Shown: positions 9,078 through 16,563 of the stretch, one piece after another | Numbering within the stretch: the stretch's first letter is position 1 | How the letters are laid out: each line of letters begins with the position of its first letter | NCBI GenBank assembly: GCA_030949985.1 | Contig: JAUZRX010000010.1 | Span: forward strand, 149,148-213,147 | Direction of reading: 5' to 3' | Source of the DNA: Acidobacteriota bacterium | GTDB taxonomy: Bacteria; Acidobacteriota; Polarisedimenticolia; J045 | DNA: 64,000 bases | The notes under the pieces: model-generated | The model's database searches: none | Told to the model about the DNA's origin: nothing | What the model saw: only the letters and a program-made list of their open reading frames with translations | Position numbers and translations under genes: made by a program

Positions 9078-10409
9078 CTAGAGACGGACGACCTTGCTCT
9101 TGTCCCCGACGTCGCGGGTCGCGTTGCGCGTGTCGAAGACCAGGGCCGCCTCCCGGCAGACCTTCTCGTAGTCGACGCCCTTGTGGTCGGTGATGATCAG
9201 CACGGCGTCCTGTTCGCGCAGCATGGCGGGATCGAGATCCACCGCGGGGATCGAAGTCCCCGATACGGAGAAGGCCGCCACGTAGGGATCATGGAAGCTC
9301 AACTCGGCGCCCCGCTGCAGCAGCAGGTGGATCACGTCTTCCGCCGGCGACTCCCGGGTGTCGGCGCAGTCCCGCTTGTAGGCCACGCCGAGGATCAGAA
9401 CCTTCGAGCCCTTGATCGGCTTGCGCACCTCGTTGAGGAGCTCGGCCAGGCGATCGACCACGTGGGCCGGCATGGAGCGGTTGATCTCGGAGGCCAGGTC
9501 GATGAAGCGGGTGAAGTAGTTCAGCGAGCGGAGCTTCCAGCTCAGGTAGTGGGGATCGATCGGAATGCAGTGCCCACCCAGCCCCGGTCCGGGATAGAAC
9601 GCCATGTAGCCGAAGGGCTTGGTGGCCGCCGCGTCGATGATCTCCCAGACGTCCAATCCGAGCTTCTCGCAGATCACCGCCACCTCGTTGACCAGGCCGA
9701 TGTTGATCAGGCGGAAGGTGTTTTCGAGCAGCTTGACCATTTCCGCCGCCCGGGCCGACGAGACCACGTGCACGGCGGGGATCGCCGTGCGATAGAGAGC
9801 CTCGGCGACCTCCCGGCAGCCCGCTGTGGTACCGCCGACGACCTTGGGCGTGTTCTCCGTCTTGTACTGGGGATTCGAGGGATCGACCCGCTCGGGGGAG
9901 AAGGCGAGGAAGAAGCCCTCACCGACCTTCAGGCCGCTCTCCTCCAGCAGGGGCAGGATCACCTCTTCGGTGGTTCCCGGGTAGGTGGTCGACTCGAGCA
10001 CCACCAGTTGCCCCACACGCAGGCGCCGGGCGATCTCCCGGGCCGAGGAGACCACGTACGAGATGTCCGGATCGAGGGTTTTGCGCAGGGGGGTCGGCAC
10101 GCAGATCAGCACCGCGTCCATTTCGGCCAGACCATCGAAGTCGCAACTGGCGTGCAGACGGCCCGCCTCCACCTGGGCCCGGACCTGATCGTCCGTCAAA
10201 TCCCCGATGTAGGTCCGCCCGGCACGGATCGCCTCGATCTTCTTGGGATCCACGTCGAATCCGTGGACCTCGAGCCCGGACCGGGAGAAGACCTCCGCCA
10301 GGGGCAGACCCACGTATCCCAGGCCCACCACACCCACGCGGGCCGTCTTGTTGGCAATCTTCTCGAGCAGCGCGTTCTTCATCGCCGCCACCGTTTCCGA
10401 CTGAGTCAT
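9078..10409 (-). CDS. Nucleotide-sugar dehydrogenase, UDP-GlcNAc 6-dehydrogenase (WbpA/WecC-like)
   Basis: 443 residues from ATG 10409, with GGAGG nine bases upstream. It has the Rossmann motif VGLGYVGLPLAEVF, the catalytic cysteine in GLGGHCIPIDP, and the C-terminal motif GVAYKRDCADTRESPA. The GGHCIP form and overall pattern fit UDP-N-acetylhexosamine dehydrogenases rather than UDP-glucose dehydrogenase. It would produce a UDP-N-acetylhexuronic acid for the exported glycan. Its ATG overlaps the mlaD TGA stop (ATGA), so the Mla genes and sugar genes appear to be on one transcript. Confidence 0.88.
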   Translation of the reverse strand: MTQSETVAAMKNALLEKIANKTARVGVVGLGYVGLPLAEVFSRSGLEVHGFDVDPKKIEAIRAGRTYIGDLTDDQVRAQVEAGRLHASCDFDGLAEMDAVLICVPTPLRKTLDPDISYVVSSAREIARRLRVGQLVVLESTTYPGTTEEVILPLLEESGLKVGEGFFLAFSPERVDPSNPQYKTENTPKVVGGTTAGCREVAEALYRTAIPAVHVVSSARAAEMVKLLENTFRLINIGLVNEVAVICEKLGLDVWEIIDAAATKPFGYMAFYPGPGLGGHCIPIDPHYLSWKLRSLNYFTRFIDLASEINRSMPAHVVDRLAELLNEVRKPIKGSKVLILGVAYKRDCADTRESPAEDVIHLLLQRGAELSFHDPYVAAFSVSGTSIPAVDLDPAMLREQDAVLIITDHKGVDYEKVCREAALVFDTRNATRDVGDKSKVVRL

Positions 10410-11635
10410 GGCATCGCCTCCGCCGCCTCCACGGCAGCCCGCTCCCCGCGGCTGTCCGCACCGGGGAACGGAGGCCAATATGTCGCCTCGGGCCCCGTCA
10501 GGCCAGCGCCTTCCGGGACTTCCTCCCGGCTGCGGCGCTTTTCGGCCTTCTCCCGCTCCCTCTCCCCCCGCCGGTGATAGCGGCGAATCAGCCAGGAGGC
10601 CAGCCGGCTCGAGCGCACCCCCGTCACCAGGGTCTGGGCCTCGTCGTACAGACCCCGGTCGTTGACCAGCAGCCCCAGGGTCCCCTCCCCCTCGTCGATC
10701 TTGCGACTGATGGACGCCAGGCGGGCGAGGGTTTCGTCGAGGTTGGCGGAAACGCGCTCGGCCAGGGCCTCGTCCCGCAGCAGGACCCCGGCCAGCCCTT
10801 CACCATGCTCCAGGCCGTCGGCCACCGAGCGCAGGGCCCGGCCCAGTTGGCGGAGATCCTCGGCCAGGGCCTCCCCCTCGCTGCCGGTACTGAGCCGGCC
10901 GAGCAGGCCTTCGCCCCGCTCGATGCGCTGGGCCACTGCCGCGATGCCGGAAGTGGCCGTCTTGAGGTCCCCCGTCACGGCCTCGGCGAATTCCCGGTCG
11001 GACACCATGCGCCCCATCAGGCCCTCCCCTCGATTGACCCGCGCCAACAGGGCTTCGGAGGCGTCGAGAGCCCTTTGCAGGGATTCGAGCCCCTCGGTGC
11101 CGAACTCCGGGTCGACGATGGCCTTGCCCAGCAGACCTTCTCCGCGACGGATCGCGCCGAGGATTTCGCTCAGGTCGCTGGTGGCCAACTCCAGGGTCGA
11201 AGCGATGGTGCGCCCCTGCTCGAGAATCGCCTGCTGCACCGCGGGCGGAATGAAGGCCCCGTCACCGAGTTGATTCTTGTCGGGGTCGCCGGGCGAAAGG
11301 TCGACGGACTTCTCGTTGGCCACGAACTGCAGGATTACCAGCGAGGCCTCGGTTCCCTGCCGGACCCTGGCGGCATAGCTCCGGTCCACGCTGAGGAAGA
11401 CCTCGATGCCCTCGGAATCCGGGTTGGTGGGCAACACGATGCGCGCGACCGTGCCGACTCGCACGCCGGCGATGGTCACCGGCGAACCCACCCGCAGTCC
11501 CGAGGCATCGGGAAAGTTGGTGCGGTAGGTCATCTTGGCGGCGAAAAGGTGAGTTTCCTGTCCGACGACGAGTACGGCCCCCATGAAAATCGCCAGACCC
11601 AAGATCACGACCAGGCCGACGGCCAAGCTACGCAT
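10406..11635 (-). CDS. mlaD: MlaD-type MCE protein with five C-terminal GEG repeats
   Basis: 409 residues. One N-terminal transmembrane helix (residues ~4-24) is followed by a single MCE/MlaD domain (~35-115; LRVGSPVTIAGVRVGTV) that forms the periplasmic lipid-binding ring of Mla transporters. After a helical stretch there are five tandem ~38-residue repeats beginning GEGLLGKAI, GEGLMGRMV, GEGLLGRLS, GEGLAGVLL and GEGTLGLLV. The C-terminus is basic (about residues 370-390). The ATG at 11635 has GGAGGAGGG upstream and overlaps the mlaF stop by 8 bp; the frame continues upstream but without homology. It is the third mla gene of the operon. Confidence 0.9.
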   Translation of the reverse strand: MRSLAVGLVVILGLAIFMGAVLVVGQETHLFAAKMTYRTNFPDASGLRVGSPVTIAGVRVGTVARIVLPTNPDSEGIEVFLSVDRSYAARVRQGTEASLVILQFVANEKSVDLSPGDPDKNQLGDGAFIPPAVQQAILEQGRTIASTLELATSDLSEILGAIRRGEGLLGKAIVDPEFGTEGLESLQRALDASEALLARVNRGEGLMGRMVSDREFAEAVTGDLKTATSGIAAVAQRIERGEGLLGRLSTGSEGEALAEDLRQLGRALRSVADGLEHGEGLAGVLLRDEALAERVSANLDETLARLASISRKIDEGEGTLGLLVNDRGLYDEAQTLVTGVRSSRLASWLIRRYHRRGEREREKAEKRRSREEVPEGAGLTGPEATYWPPFPGADSRGERAAVEAAEAMP

Positions 11636-12443
11636 CGCTTCGTCCCTCCTCCAGGCTGCGACCGGCGATGAAGGCCGCGAGCACCGGGTCATCGGTCTCC
11701 CGCGCCTGTTGCACGGTGCCGAGAAAACGGATCCTTCCCCGATAGAGAAAGGCGATACGGTCTCCCACACGGAAGGCCGACTGGATATCGTGGGTGACCA
11801 CCACCGAAGTCACTCCCAGGCGCTGTTGCATCGAGCGGATCAACTCGTTGATGGTGTTGGCGGTGACCGGATCGAGCCCCGTGGTGGGTTCGTCATAGAG
11901 AATCGCGCGGGGCTTGACGGCGATGGCCCGAGCCAGGGCCACCCGTTTCTGCATGCCTCCGGAAAGGGAGTCAGGCATCTGCGCCGCCACATCCTCGTCC
12001 AGGTCCACCAGCGCGAGCACCTCGGGAATTCTCGAGGCGATGTCCGTGGCACTCCAGCCGGCTTCCCGCAAGGGAAACGCGATGTTGTCGTAAACATTCA
12101 TCGAATCGAACAGGGCCCCGCCCTGGAAGAGGTAGCCCACCTTGCGACGCACCTCCACGAGCCGGCTCTCCCGCAGGGTATGCACCTCCTGGCCGTCGAC
12201 CAACACCTCGCCCCTGTCGGGACGGATCAGGCCGATGATATGGCGCAGGCTGACCGACTTGCCGGTGCCCGAACCGCCGAGAATGACCAGAGTCTCGCCG
12301 GGAAAGACGTTGAGGGAAAAGTCCTCGAGGATCACCTTGTCGCCGAAGCGCTTGTGGATGCCGTGCAGGCAGATGAAGGCCTGCCGGCCCTCCTCGTCGG
12401 CGCAGGAGAAGTCCTCGGTGCCGTGCTGGAGCGGTTCTACCAC
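11628..12443 (-). CDS. mlaF: Mla ABC transporter ATP-binding protein
   Basis: 271-residue ATPase powering phospholipid movement between inner membrane and MlaD. Walker A GGSGTGKS is at residues 56-63, the ABC signature is LSGGMQKRVALARA, and Walker B/D-loop is ILYDEPTTGLDPVT, followed by a VTHDI H-loop. The extra N-terminal ~20 residues are poorly conserved. The start is GTG 12443 with GGAGGGG upstream; it overlaps the mlaE stop by 7 bp, indicating translational coupling. Its own stop overlaps the mlaD start. Confidence 0.95.
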   Translation of the reverse strand: MVEPLQHGTEDFSCADEEGRQAFICLHGIHKRFGDKVILEDFSLNVFPGETLVILGGSGTGKSVSLRHIIGLIRPDRGEVLVDGQEVHTLRESRLVEVRRKVGYLFQGGALFDSMNVYDNIAFPLREAGWSATDIASRIPEVLALVDLDEDVAAQMPDSLSGGMQKRVALARAIAVKPRAILYDEPTTGLDPVTANTINELIRSMQQRLGVTSVVVTHDIQSAFRVGDRIAFLYRGRIRFLGTVQQARETDDPVLAAFIAGRSLEEGRSDA

Positions 12444-13216
12444 GACGCCCCTCCGAAGGTGGATTGCAGGACGAGGAAAAGCTTGGCCAGGAAGAAGTTG
12501 CTGGTGAAGATGGCGATCGAGGCGGCCACCACCGTGTTCGTCGTCGCCCGCCCCACCCCGGAGGCCCCCCCCCGGGTGCTCAACCCGTTGTAGCAGGCGA
12601 TGATGCCGATGAAGAAAGCGAAGAAGAAGGTTTTGCCCACTCCCGAAAGCAGGTCACCGAGGACGAGGAACTCTCGCACCTTGGACCAGTAATAGCCCGC
12701 TCCCTGCTCGATCTCCGCCACCGCCACGTACATCCCCCCCAGAATGCCCAACAGGTCGCCGATCATGGTCAGAATGGGAACCATCACCATCAAGGCCACC
12801 AACCGCGGGAGGACGAGCTTCTTGACCGGGCTGGCGCCCAACGCCCGCAGGGCGTCGATCTGCTCGGTGACATTCATCGAGCCCAGCTCGGCGGTGATCC
12901 CGGCGCCCACCCGCGCGGCGAACATCACCGCGGTGAGCACGGGGCCGAGTTCCTTGATCAACGTCACGGCGACGAAGCTACCCACGTAGAGCTTGGCCCC
13001 GTAGGCAGCCAGGGTGTAGGAGACCTGCAGGGCCATCACCGCGCCGGTAAAGGCGATGGTCAGGCCCACCAGGGGCAACGACCGCACGCCGAGGCGGAAC
13101 ATCTGCTCGCTGACCAGGGCCCACTCGAAGGGACGGCGCAGCAACTCCCGCAGACACGCGCCGGTCAACACTGTGATGTCGCCCACCCTGCGGACCAGAT
13201 CGGCCAGATAGGACAT
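12437..13216 (-). CDS. mlaE: Mla ABC transporter permease
   Basis: 259-residue integral membrane protein of the MlaE/YrbE family. It has about five or six hydrophobic segments. The family signature LGSMNVTEQIDALRALG followed by PVKKLVLPR lies near the middle, and the cytoplasmic loop contacts MlaF. The ATG at 13216 is chosen because it has GAGGAG upstream and begins MSYLADLV; a GTG nine codons earlier is less likely. Downstream it overlaps mlaF, and upstream it follows a small membrane protein gene by 10 bp. Confidence 0.93.
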   Translation of the reverse strand: MSYLADLVRRVGDITVLTGACLRELLRRPFEWALVSEQMFRLGVRSLPLVGLTIAFTGAVMALQVSYTLAAYGAKLYVGSFVAVTLIKELGPVLTAVMFAARVGAGITAELGSMNVTEQIDALRALGASPVKKLVLPRLVALMVMVPILTMIGDLLGILGGMYVAVAEIEQGAGYYWSKVREFLVLGDLLSGVGKTFFFAFFIGIIACYNGLSTRGGASGVGRATTNTVVAASIAIFTSNFFLAKLFLVLQSTFGGASW

Positions 13217-13226
13217 GCGCCGCTCC

Positions 13227-13682
13227 TCACTCCTCCCCGGCACCCGGGGAAGGAGGAGTCTCCCATTGACTCAACGCATTGACCAGTGACCCTGCGGCGC
13301 GACGCAGCAAGAAGAAGTGGACCAGCGCCAGGGCGCCGTCGAGGACAGCGATCAGGGCGAAAATCTCATCGGCGCGTCCGGTGACCACGTCCACCGCGAA
13401 AAGGGCGCAGCCGGCGAAGCGCAACCAGGTGGCCACGACCGCCACCGGCGCCAGTCGCCGGGGTTGCCGGAAGATCAAAAGGTAGATCCCCCCCAGGGCG
13501 ACGAGGAACAGACCGTTGAGGTCGAGGTAGACGGCCGGCGCGACCAGGCTGACCCCCAGCAGCCGCGCCGCCGGCCCCGGCACGAGCAGAATCGCCAACC
13601 CGAAACCCGTGTCGAGCAAGGCTCCCGCGAGAAAGGACCAGCCCAGCCGGCGCCACCAGCGCCCTTCACTCCGCGTCGTCAT
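13227..13682 (-). CDS. Small membrane protein of unknown function
   Basis: 151 residues from ATG 13682 (AAGGTGA upstream). Four hydrophobic segments are visible (about 13-33, 42-60, 73-92, 99-118), then a basic/polar tail. The pattern resembles small four-helix DoxX/YiaA-like membrane proteins, but I do not recognise the family. It lies 10 bp upstream of mlaE on the same strand, so it is the likely first gene of the long Mla/polysaccharide operon. A role with lipid transport is inference from position only. Confidence 0.65.
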   Translation of the reverse strand: MTTRSEGRWWRRLGWSFLAGALLDTGFGLAILLVPGPAARLLGVSLVAPAVYLDLNGLFLVALGGIYLLIFRQPRRLAPVAVVATWLRFAGCALFAVDVVTGRADEIFALIAVLDGALALVHFFLLRRAAGSLVNALSQWETPPSPGAGEE

Positions 13683-13882
13683 GGAGGTCACCTTACCGCT
13701 TCCCCGGCCGGCGGGGAAACCCACCCCACCGTACCCGGTCGTAAGGGTGGGATACGCGGGTGACCAGGCGCCCTGCCGACGCAGCAGGCCCCGGGGCCGC
13801 AGCCGCCCTGGTGCGCGCCGTTGCGGGCGGGCAGATCCCGCGCAGGAGGGATGCTGCGACCCGCGACCCGGCAGGGAAAGCG

Positions 13883-13909
13883 CCCCCCCGCGGCCACGCC
13901 GCGGGGGGG
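13883..13909 (-). terminator. Rho-independent-like terminator after the 13917 gene
   Basis: A perfect 11-bp inverted repeat (CCCCCCCGCGG at 13883-13893 and its complement at 13899-13909, 5-nt loop) begins 7 bp past the stop codon of the minus-strand gene. On the minus strand it is followed by CGCTTTCC, a weak U tract. It separates this transcript from the membrane-protein/mla operon below. Confidence 0.65.
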
Positions 13910-13916
13910 CCGACCT

Positions 13917-14819
13917 TCAGGGCGCGAGACCGCGCCGGATCAGCGCGCGCGCACTCTCCCGCGCCCAGTACTCCGTCTCTCCGGAAGCCGTGTCCCAGGA
14001 ATAGACCTGGGTCTGCCGCACACCCCAGGTGTTCGTGTGGGGGTCATAGACCCGGTAGGCCAGAACGCCCTCCGCATCGATCCAGTCGACCCAGAGAGTC
14101 GTCCCCTTCCGGTGGGCTACCACGTCGATGTCCCCATCGCCACCCGGACCCTGATAGCCGGTCACCGCCAGCACCTCGGGCTGCCACGCGCCGTCCCGGG
14201 TCGAGACCACCACCTCGCGCACCGCCGCCCCCTCCCGCTGGTAGGCCACCCGCACCACGCCCGAAAGCGCCACCACCCCCGGCCGGGAACCGCCCTCTAC
14301 CACCCGGGTCACCCGCTCTTCCGGCGTCCAGACTTCGTCGCCGACGAAACGCTCGAGCAGCCAGACCTGCGGCTCCGATCCCGACCGCCACCAGCTCACG
14401 CGACGCGTCCCCGCCGCATCGATCGTGAGCGCGGGCTCCAGATCGTCCACCGCGTTGTCGGTCAGGATCTCCCACGGACTCCAACTGCCGCCCGTCCAAC
14501 GCGACAACGCGATCTCGTAGTCGTTCCCGTCCCACCAGGCCCACGCCACTTCAGGATCGCCCGTCACCGGATCGATCGCGAACGACGGCCCGTAGTCCCC
14601 GTTGCCCGCACCCGTGGCGTTGAGAATCAACGCCGGGTCGATGTCGATGCGAATGATGTCGAATACGGGGAACGGATCCGCACCACTGCCTCCTCCCCCC
14701 GCCATCAAGAAACCACGACCCGTGGCGCCCTTGCCAACGGAGATCTCCGCAACAGAAAGCGGGAGTAGAAGGGAGGCCGCTACGATGAGAAAAACCGGGC
14801 GCAACTTCGAATCCATCAT
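13917..14819 (-). CDS. Secreted protein of unknown function, partner of the XRE-TPR regulator
   Basis: 300 residues from ATG 14819, whose ATGA overlaps the stop of the upstream regulator gene. An N-terminal signal peptide is clear (charged MMDSKLR, then VFLIVAASLLLPLSVA). The mature part is rich in Trp and beta-forming repeats: VAWAWWDGNDYEIALSRW, then VSWWRSG, VWLLERF, LWVDWID, separated by Asp/Gly turns. This suggests a beta-propeller- or sialidase-like fold of repeated blades. No catalytic motif is recognised. Overlap with the regulator gene implies co-translation and perhaps a shared function. Confidence 0.75.
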   Translation of the reverse strand: MMDSKLRPVFLIVAASLLLPLSVAEISVGKGATGRGFLMAGGGGSGADPFPVFDIIRIDIDPALILNATGAGNGDYGPSFAIDPVTGDPEVAWAWWDGNDYEIALSRWTGGSWSPWEILTDNAVDDLEPALTIDAAGTRRVSWWRSGSEPQVWLLERFVGDEVWTPEERVTRVVEGGSRPGVVALSGVVRVAYQREGAAVREVVVSTRDGAWQPEVLAVTGYQGPGGDGDIDVVAHRKGTTLWVDWIDAEGVLAYRVYDPHTNTWGVRQTQVYSWDTASGETEYWARESARALIRRGLAP

Positions 14820-15982
14820 TGCCCTGCCTCCTTCGCTTCCAACTTGATCCGGGCAACGTACTCCTTGACTTCCGGGAGAGCCCTGTCCACCTTCTTCACC
14901 AGTCTCTGCAACGCCCGCCGTGCCATTCTTTCCAGGTCGACGCGATCTCCCGCAGAAACTTCGAGGCGCCAAATCCGAAAACACACTTCGAACTCCTCAT
15001 TTTCCAGCCGAAGCTTACGCGCCAGGCTCGCGGCCGCAGAGTACTCTCTTCGGGCGCGATCGATGCCACCCTCTTCGGCAGCCATTTCGCCCAACACCCG
15101 CAGCGCGGAGAGAACCACAACCATTTTCTCACCGCTTCGCGCTTCGTCGAGAGCCCGATTGACCATTCTCCGGCCCGACTCCCGGTGCCCCGTCTTGAAA
15201 AAACAAAGCCCCAGATGGATGCGAACCTGATTCGCTTGAACGTCAAGCCCCTCACGTTCAAATGCCTGCTTGGCCTTCTCGAGACGGGGGACAGCATCCG
15301 CCCATGCTTTTTGAGCCACGAAGAGATTGCCGATGATCGCATAACCCTGCGCCGCGAACCGGCCGTCACAGGCAGCCAGAAGAGGCTCGACATGTTTGGC
15401 ATGCAGCCTCGCGGAGAAGAAATCTCCGCTGGCGTAGCCCAGGTTCACCTGGAAGAGCGCCGCCTGAAGCCGGCGCTCTTCCGGGGCGCCGGGCAGATTG
15501 AGGACACGGCGCAGCGCGATCTCACTCAGCTGAAACCGGCGAAGTCGCCGCTGACAGTCGGCTTCGGAAATGAGCGCCAGCGCAAGTCGCTCGGGATCAT
15601 CATCCTCTGCGAGAGCGCTCCACTGCTGCGCCGCCTTGAAACGATCCAGGGCGCTGCGGTAGTCGCCATATTCCAGCAATTCCCGGCCTTCCCTCATCAA
15701 GTCGTCGAAAGAGCGACCACTCAGGTCGACATCTTCGCGGACCTGGGCTTCGGCGATCACCTCATCGACGTAGCCCAGCGAGACACCGAGACAGTTGAAG
15801 ACGGCCCGGGCGGTGTCCAGGCGAAGCATGCACGTACCTTTCTCGGCACGATGCAAGGTCGCCTCGCTGACTTCCACGCCGTGATCCCCCAGGCGCGAAG
15901 AAAGCGACTCCAGCGTCAGGCCATGAGCCAGTCGAAGATCCTTCAACCGCCCACCAAGAGCCATTCCGATTTCTTTTTGCAC
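14816..15982 (-). CDS. XRE-family HTH regulator with TPR domain (RRNPP-like architecture)
   Basis: 388 residues from GTG 15982 (GGAGGGAAGGGA upstream). Residues ~8-62 form a lambda-repressor-type helix-turn-helix (LKDLRLAHGLTLESLSSRL, then SEATLHRAEKG). Residues ~95-380 are TPR-like helical pairs (GRELLEYGDYRSALDRFKAA; IHLGLCFFKTGHRESGRRM). The same domain order occurs in RRNPP peptide-responsive regulators, though other XRE-TPR proteins exist. The gene is visibly less GC-rich than its neighbours (many AAG, GAA, AGA and TTC codons). A decayed copy of its 5' end lies upstream, and a secreted-protein gene overlaps its stop. Confidence 0.82.
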   Translation of the reverse strand: MQKEIGMALGGRLKDLRLAHGLTLESLSSRLGDHGVEVSEATLHRAEKGTCMLRLDTARAVFNCLGVSLGYVDEVIAEAQVREDVDLSGRSFDDLMREGRELLEYGDYRSALDRFKAAQQWSALAEDDDPERLALALISEADCQRRLRRFQLSEIALRRVLNLPGAPEERRLQAALFQVNLGYASGDFFSARLHAKHVEPLLAACDGRFAAQGYAIIGNLFVAQKAWADAVPRLEKAKQAFEREGLDVQANQVRIHLGLCFFKTGHRESGRRMVNRALDEARSGEKMVVVLSALRVLGEMAAEEGGIDRARREYSAAASLARKLRLENEEFEVCFRIWRLEVSAGDRVDLERMARRALQRLVKKVDRALPEVKEYVARIKLEAKEAGQ

Positions 15983-16039
15983 TCCCTTCCCTCCTCGAGA
16001 GCTTGGGCATCAAGCCCGTGAATTCCTCCTCACCGGCCC

Positions 16040-16069
16040 ATGCTACGCGAGAAAAAATTACCCTGTCAA
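16040..16069 (-). promoter_or_regulatory. Promoter of the XRE-TPR regulator
   Basis: On the minus strand, TTGACA (complement of 16064-16069) is followed by an 18-bp spacer and TAGCAT (complement of 16040-16045), about 55 bp before the GTG start. The same arrangement, with TAGTAT, is conserved in the decayed duplicate upstream, which supports it as functional. Confidence 0.7.
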
Positions 16070-16138
16070 CCTCATTCAGCAAGAATTATAGATTCTTTTT
16101 ATTGACAAAAGGTTTTATTTTCCCATGCCTGAGAATGG

Positions 16139-16345
16139 ACCGTCGGCACGATGCAAGGCCGCCTCGCCGACTGCCACGACGTGACACCCCGGGCGCGAAG
16201 AAGAGCGACCCCCATGCCAGGCCATGAGCCGGCCGAAGCCCCTCCCGGCCGTCCGCCAGGAACTCTTCCGACTTCTTTTTGTTCTTTTTGCGGCCCCGTC
16301 CCTCCCCGGAAGCACCGGCGTCAGCCCGTGAGACCCTCCATCCCG
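16139..16345 (-). pseudogene. Decayed duplicate of the 5' end of the XRE-TPR regulator
   Basis: Bases 16143-16345 align along their length with 15843-16045, offset by 300-310 bp. The 5' part of the alignment (16143-16170) differs at only a few positions, and the TCTTTTTG block near the start codon is kept. Translated on the minus strand, VGEAALHRADG matches the regulator's SEATLHRAEKG, but the copy has indels, lost its start context and has no TPR part. It is a truncated, degenerate tandem copy, not a working gene. Confidence 0.8.
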
Positions 16346-16349
16346 AATC

Positions 16350-16379
16350 ATACTAAGTCGAAAAAACTATCATTGTCAA
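16350..16379 (-). promoter_or_regulatory. Duplicated promoter of the decayed XRE copy
   Basis: On the minus strand, TTGACA (complement of 16374-16379), an 18-bp spacer and TAGTAT (complement of 16350-16355) mirror the intact regulator's promoter, including the A/T-rich TTTTTT spacer tract. Because it points toward the intact gene it could still produce a transcript with a long leader. Confidence 0.6.
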
Positions 16380-16412
16380 CATGCATTACAAATGAATTTA
16401 CGTCAGGAAGCA

Positions 16413-16437
16413 TAAAAACGAGCGGGAGATTTCCCGC
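16413..16437 (-). terminator. Rho-independent terminator of the imuB-dnaE2 operon
   Basis: On the minus strand GCGGGA, a four-base loop AATC and TCCCGC are followed by TCG and TTTTT (complement of 16414-16418). It is about 127 bp beyond the dnaE2 stop and before the duplicated XRE promoter. The 16380-16563 stretch holds nothing else I can recognise. Confidence 0.75.
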
Positions 16438-16563
16438 ACATGAGATTTAGGCGCCGAAACATGACCGGATATCATCCCACCCCGGACAGGCCGAGAATTG
16501 AAGGCCGCAGCGCCTGAATTATCGGCCGGGTCGAGCCAGCCTCACGGGATTCCCATGCCTCGA

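Noticed and set aside
16102-16107. Plus-strand TTGACA near 16102
   Set aside because: No acceptable -10 at 16-18 bp and no plus-strand gene follows; probably chance in an A/T-rich patch.
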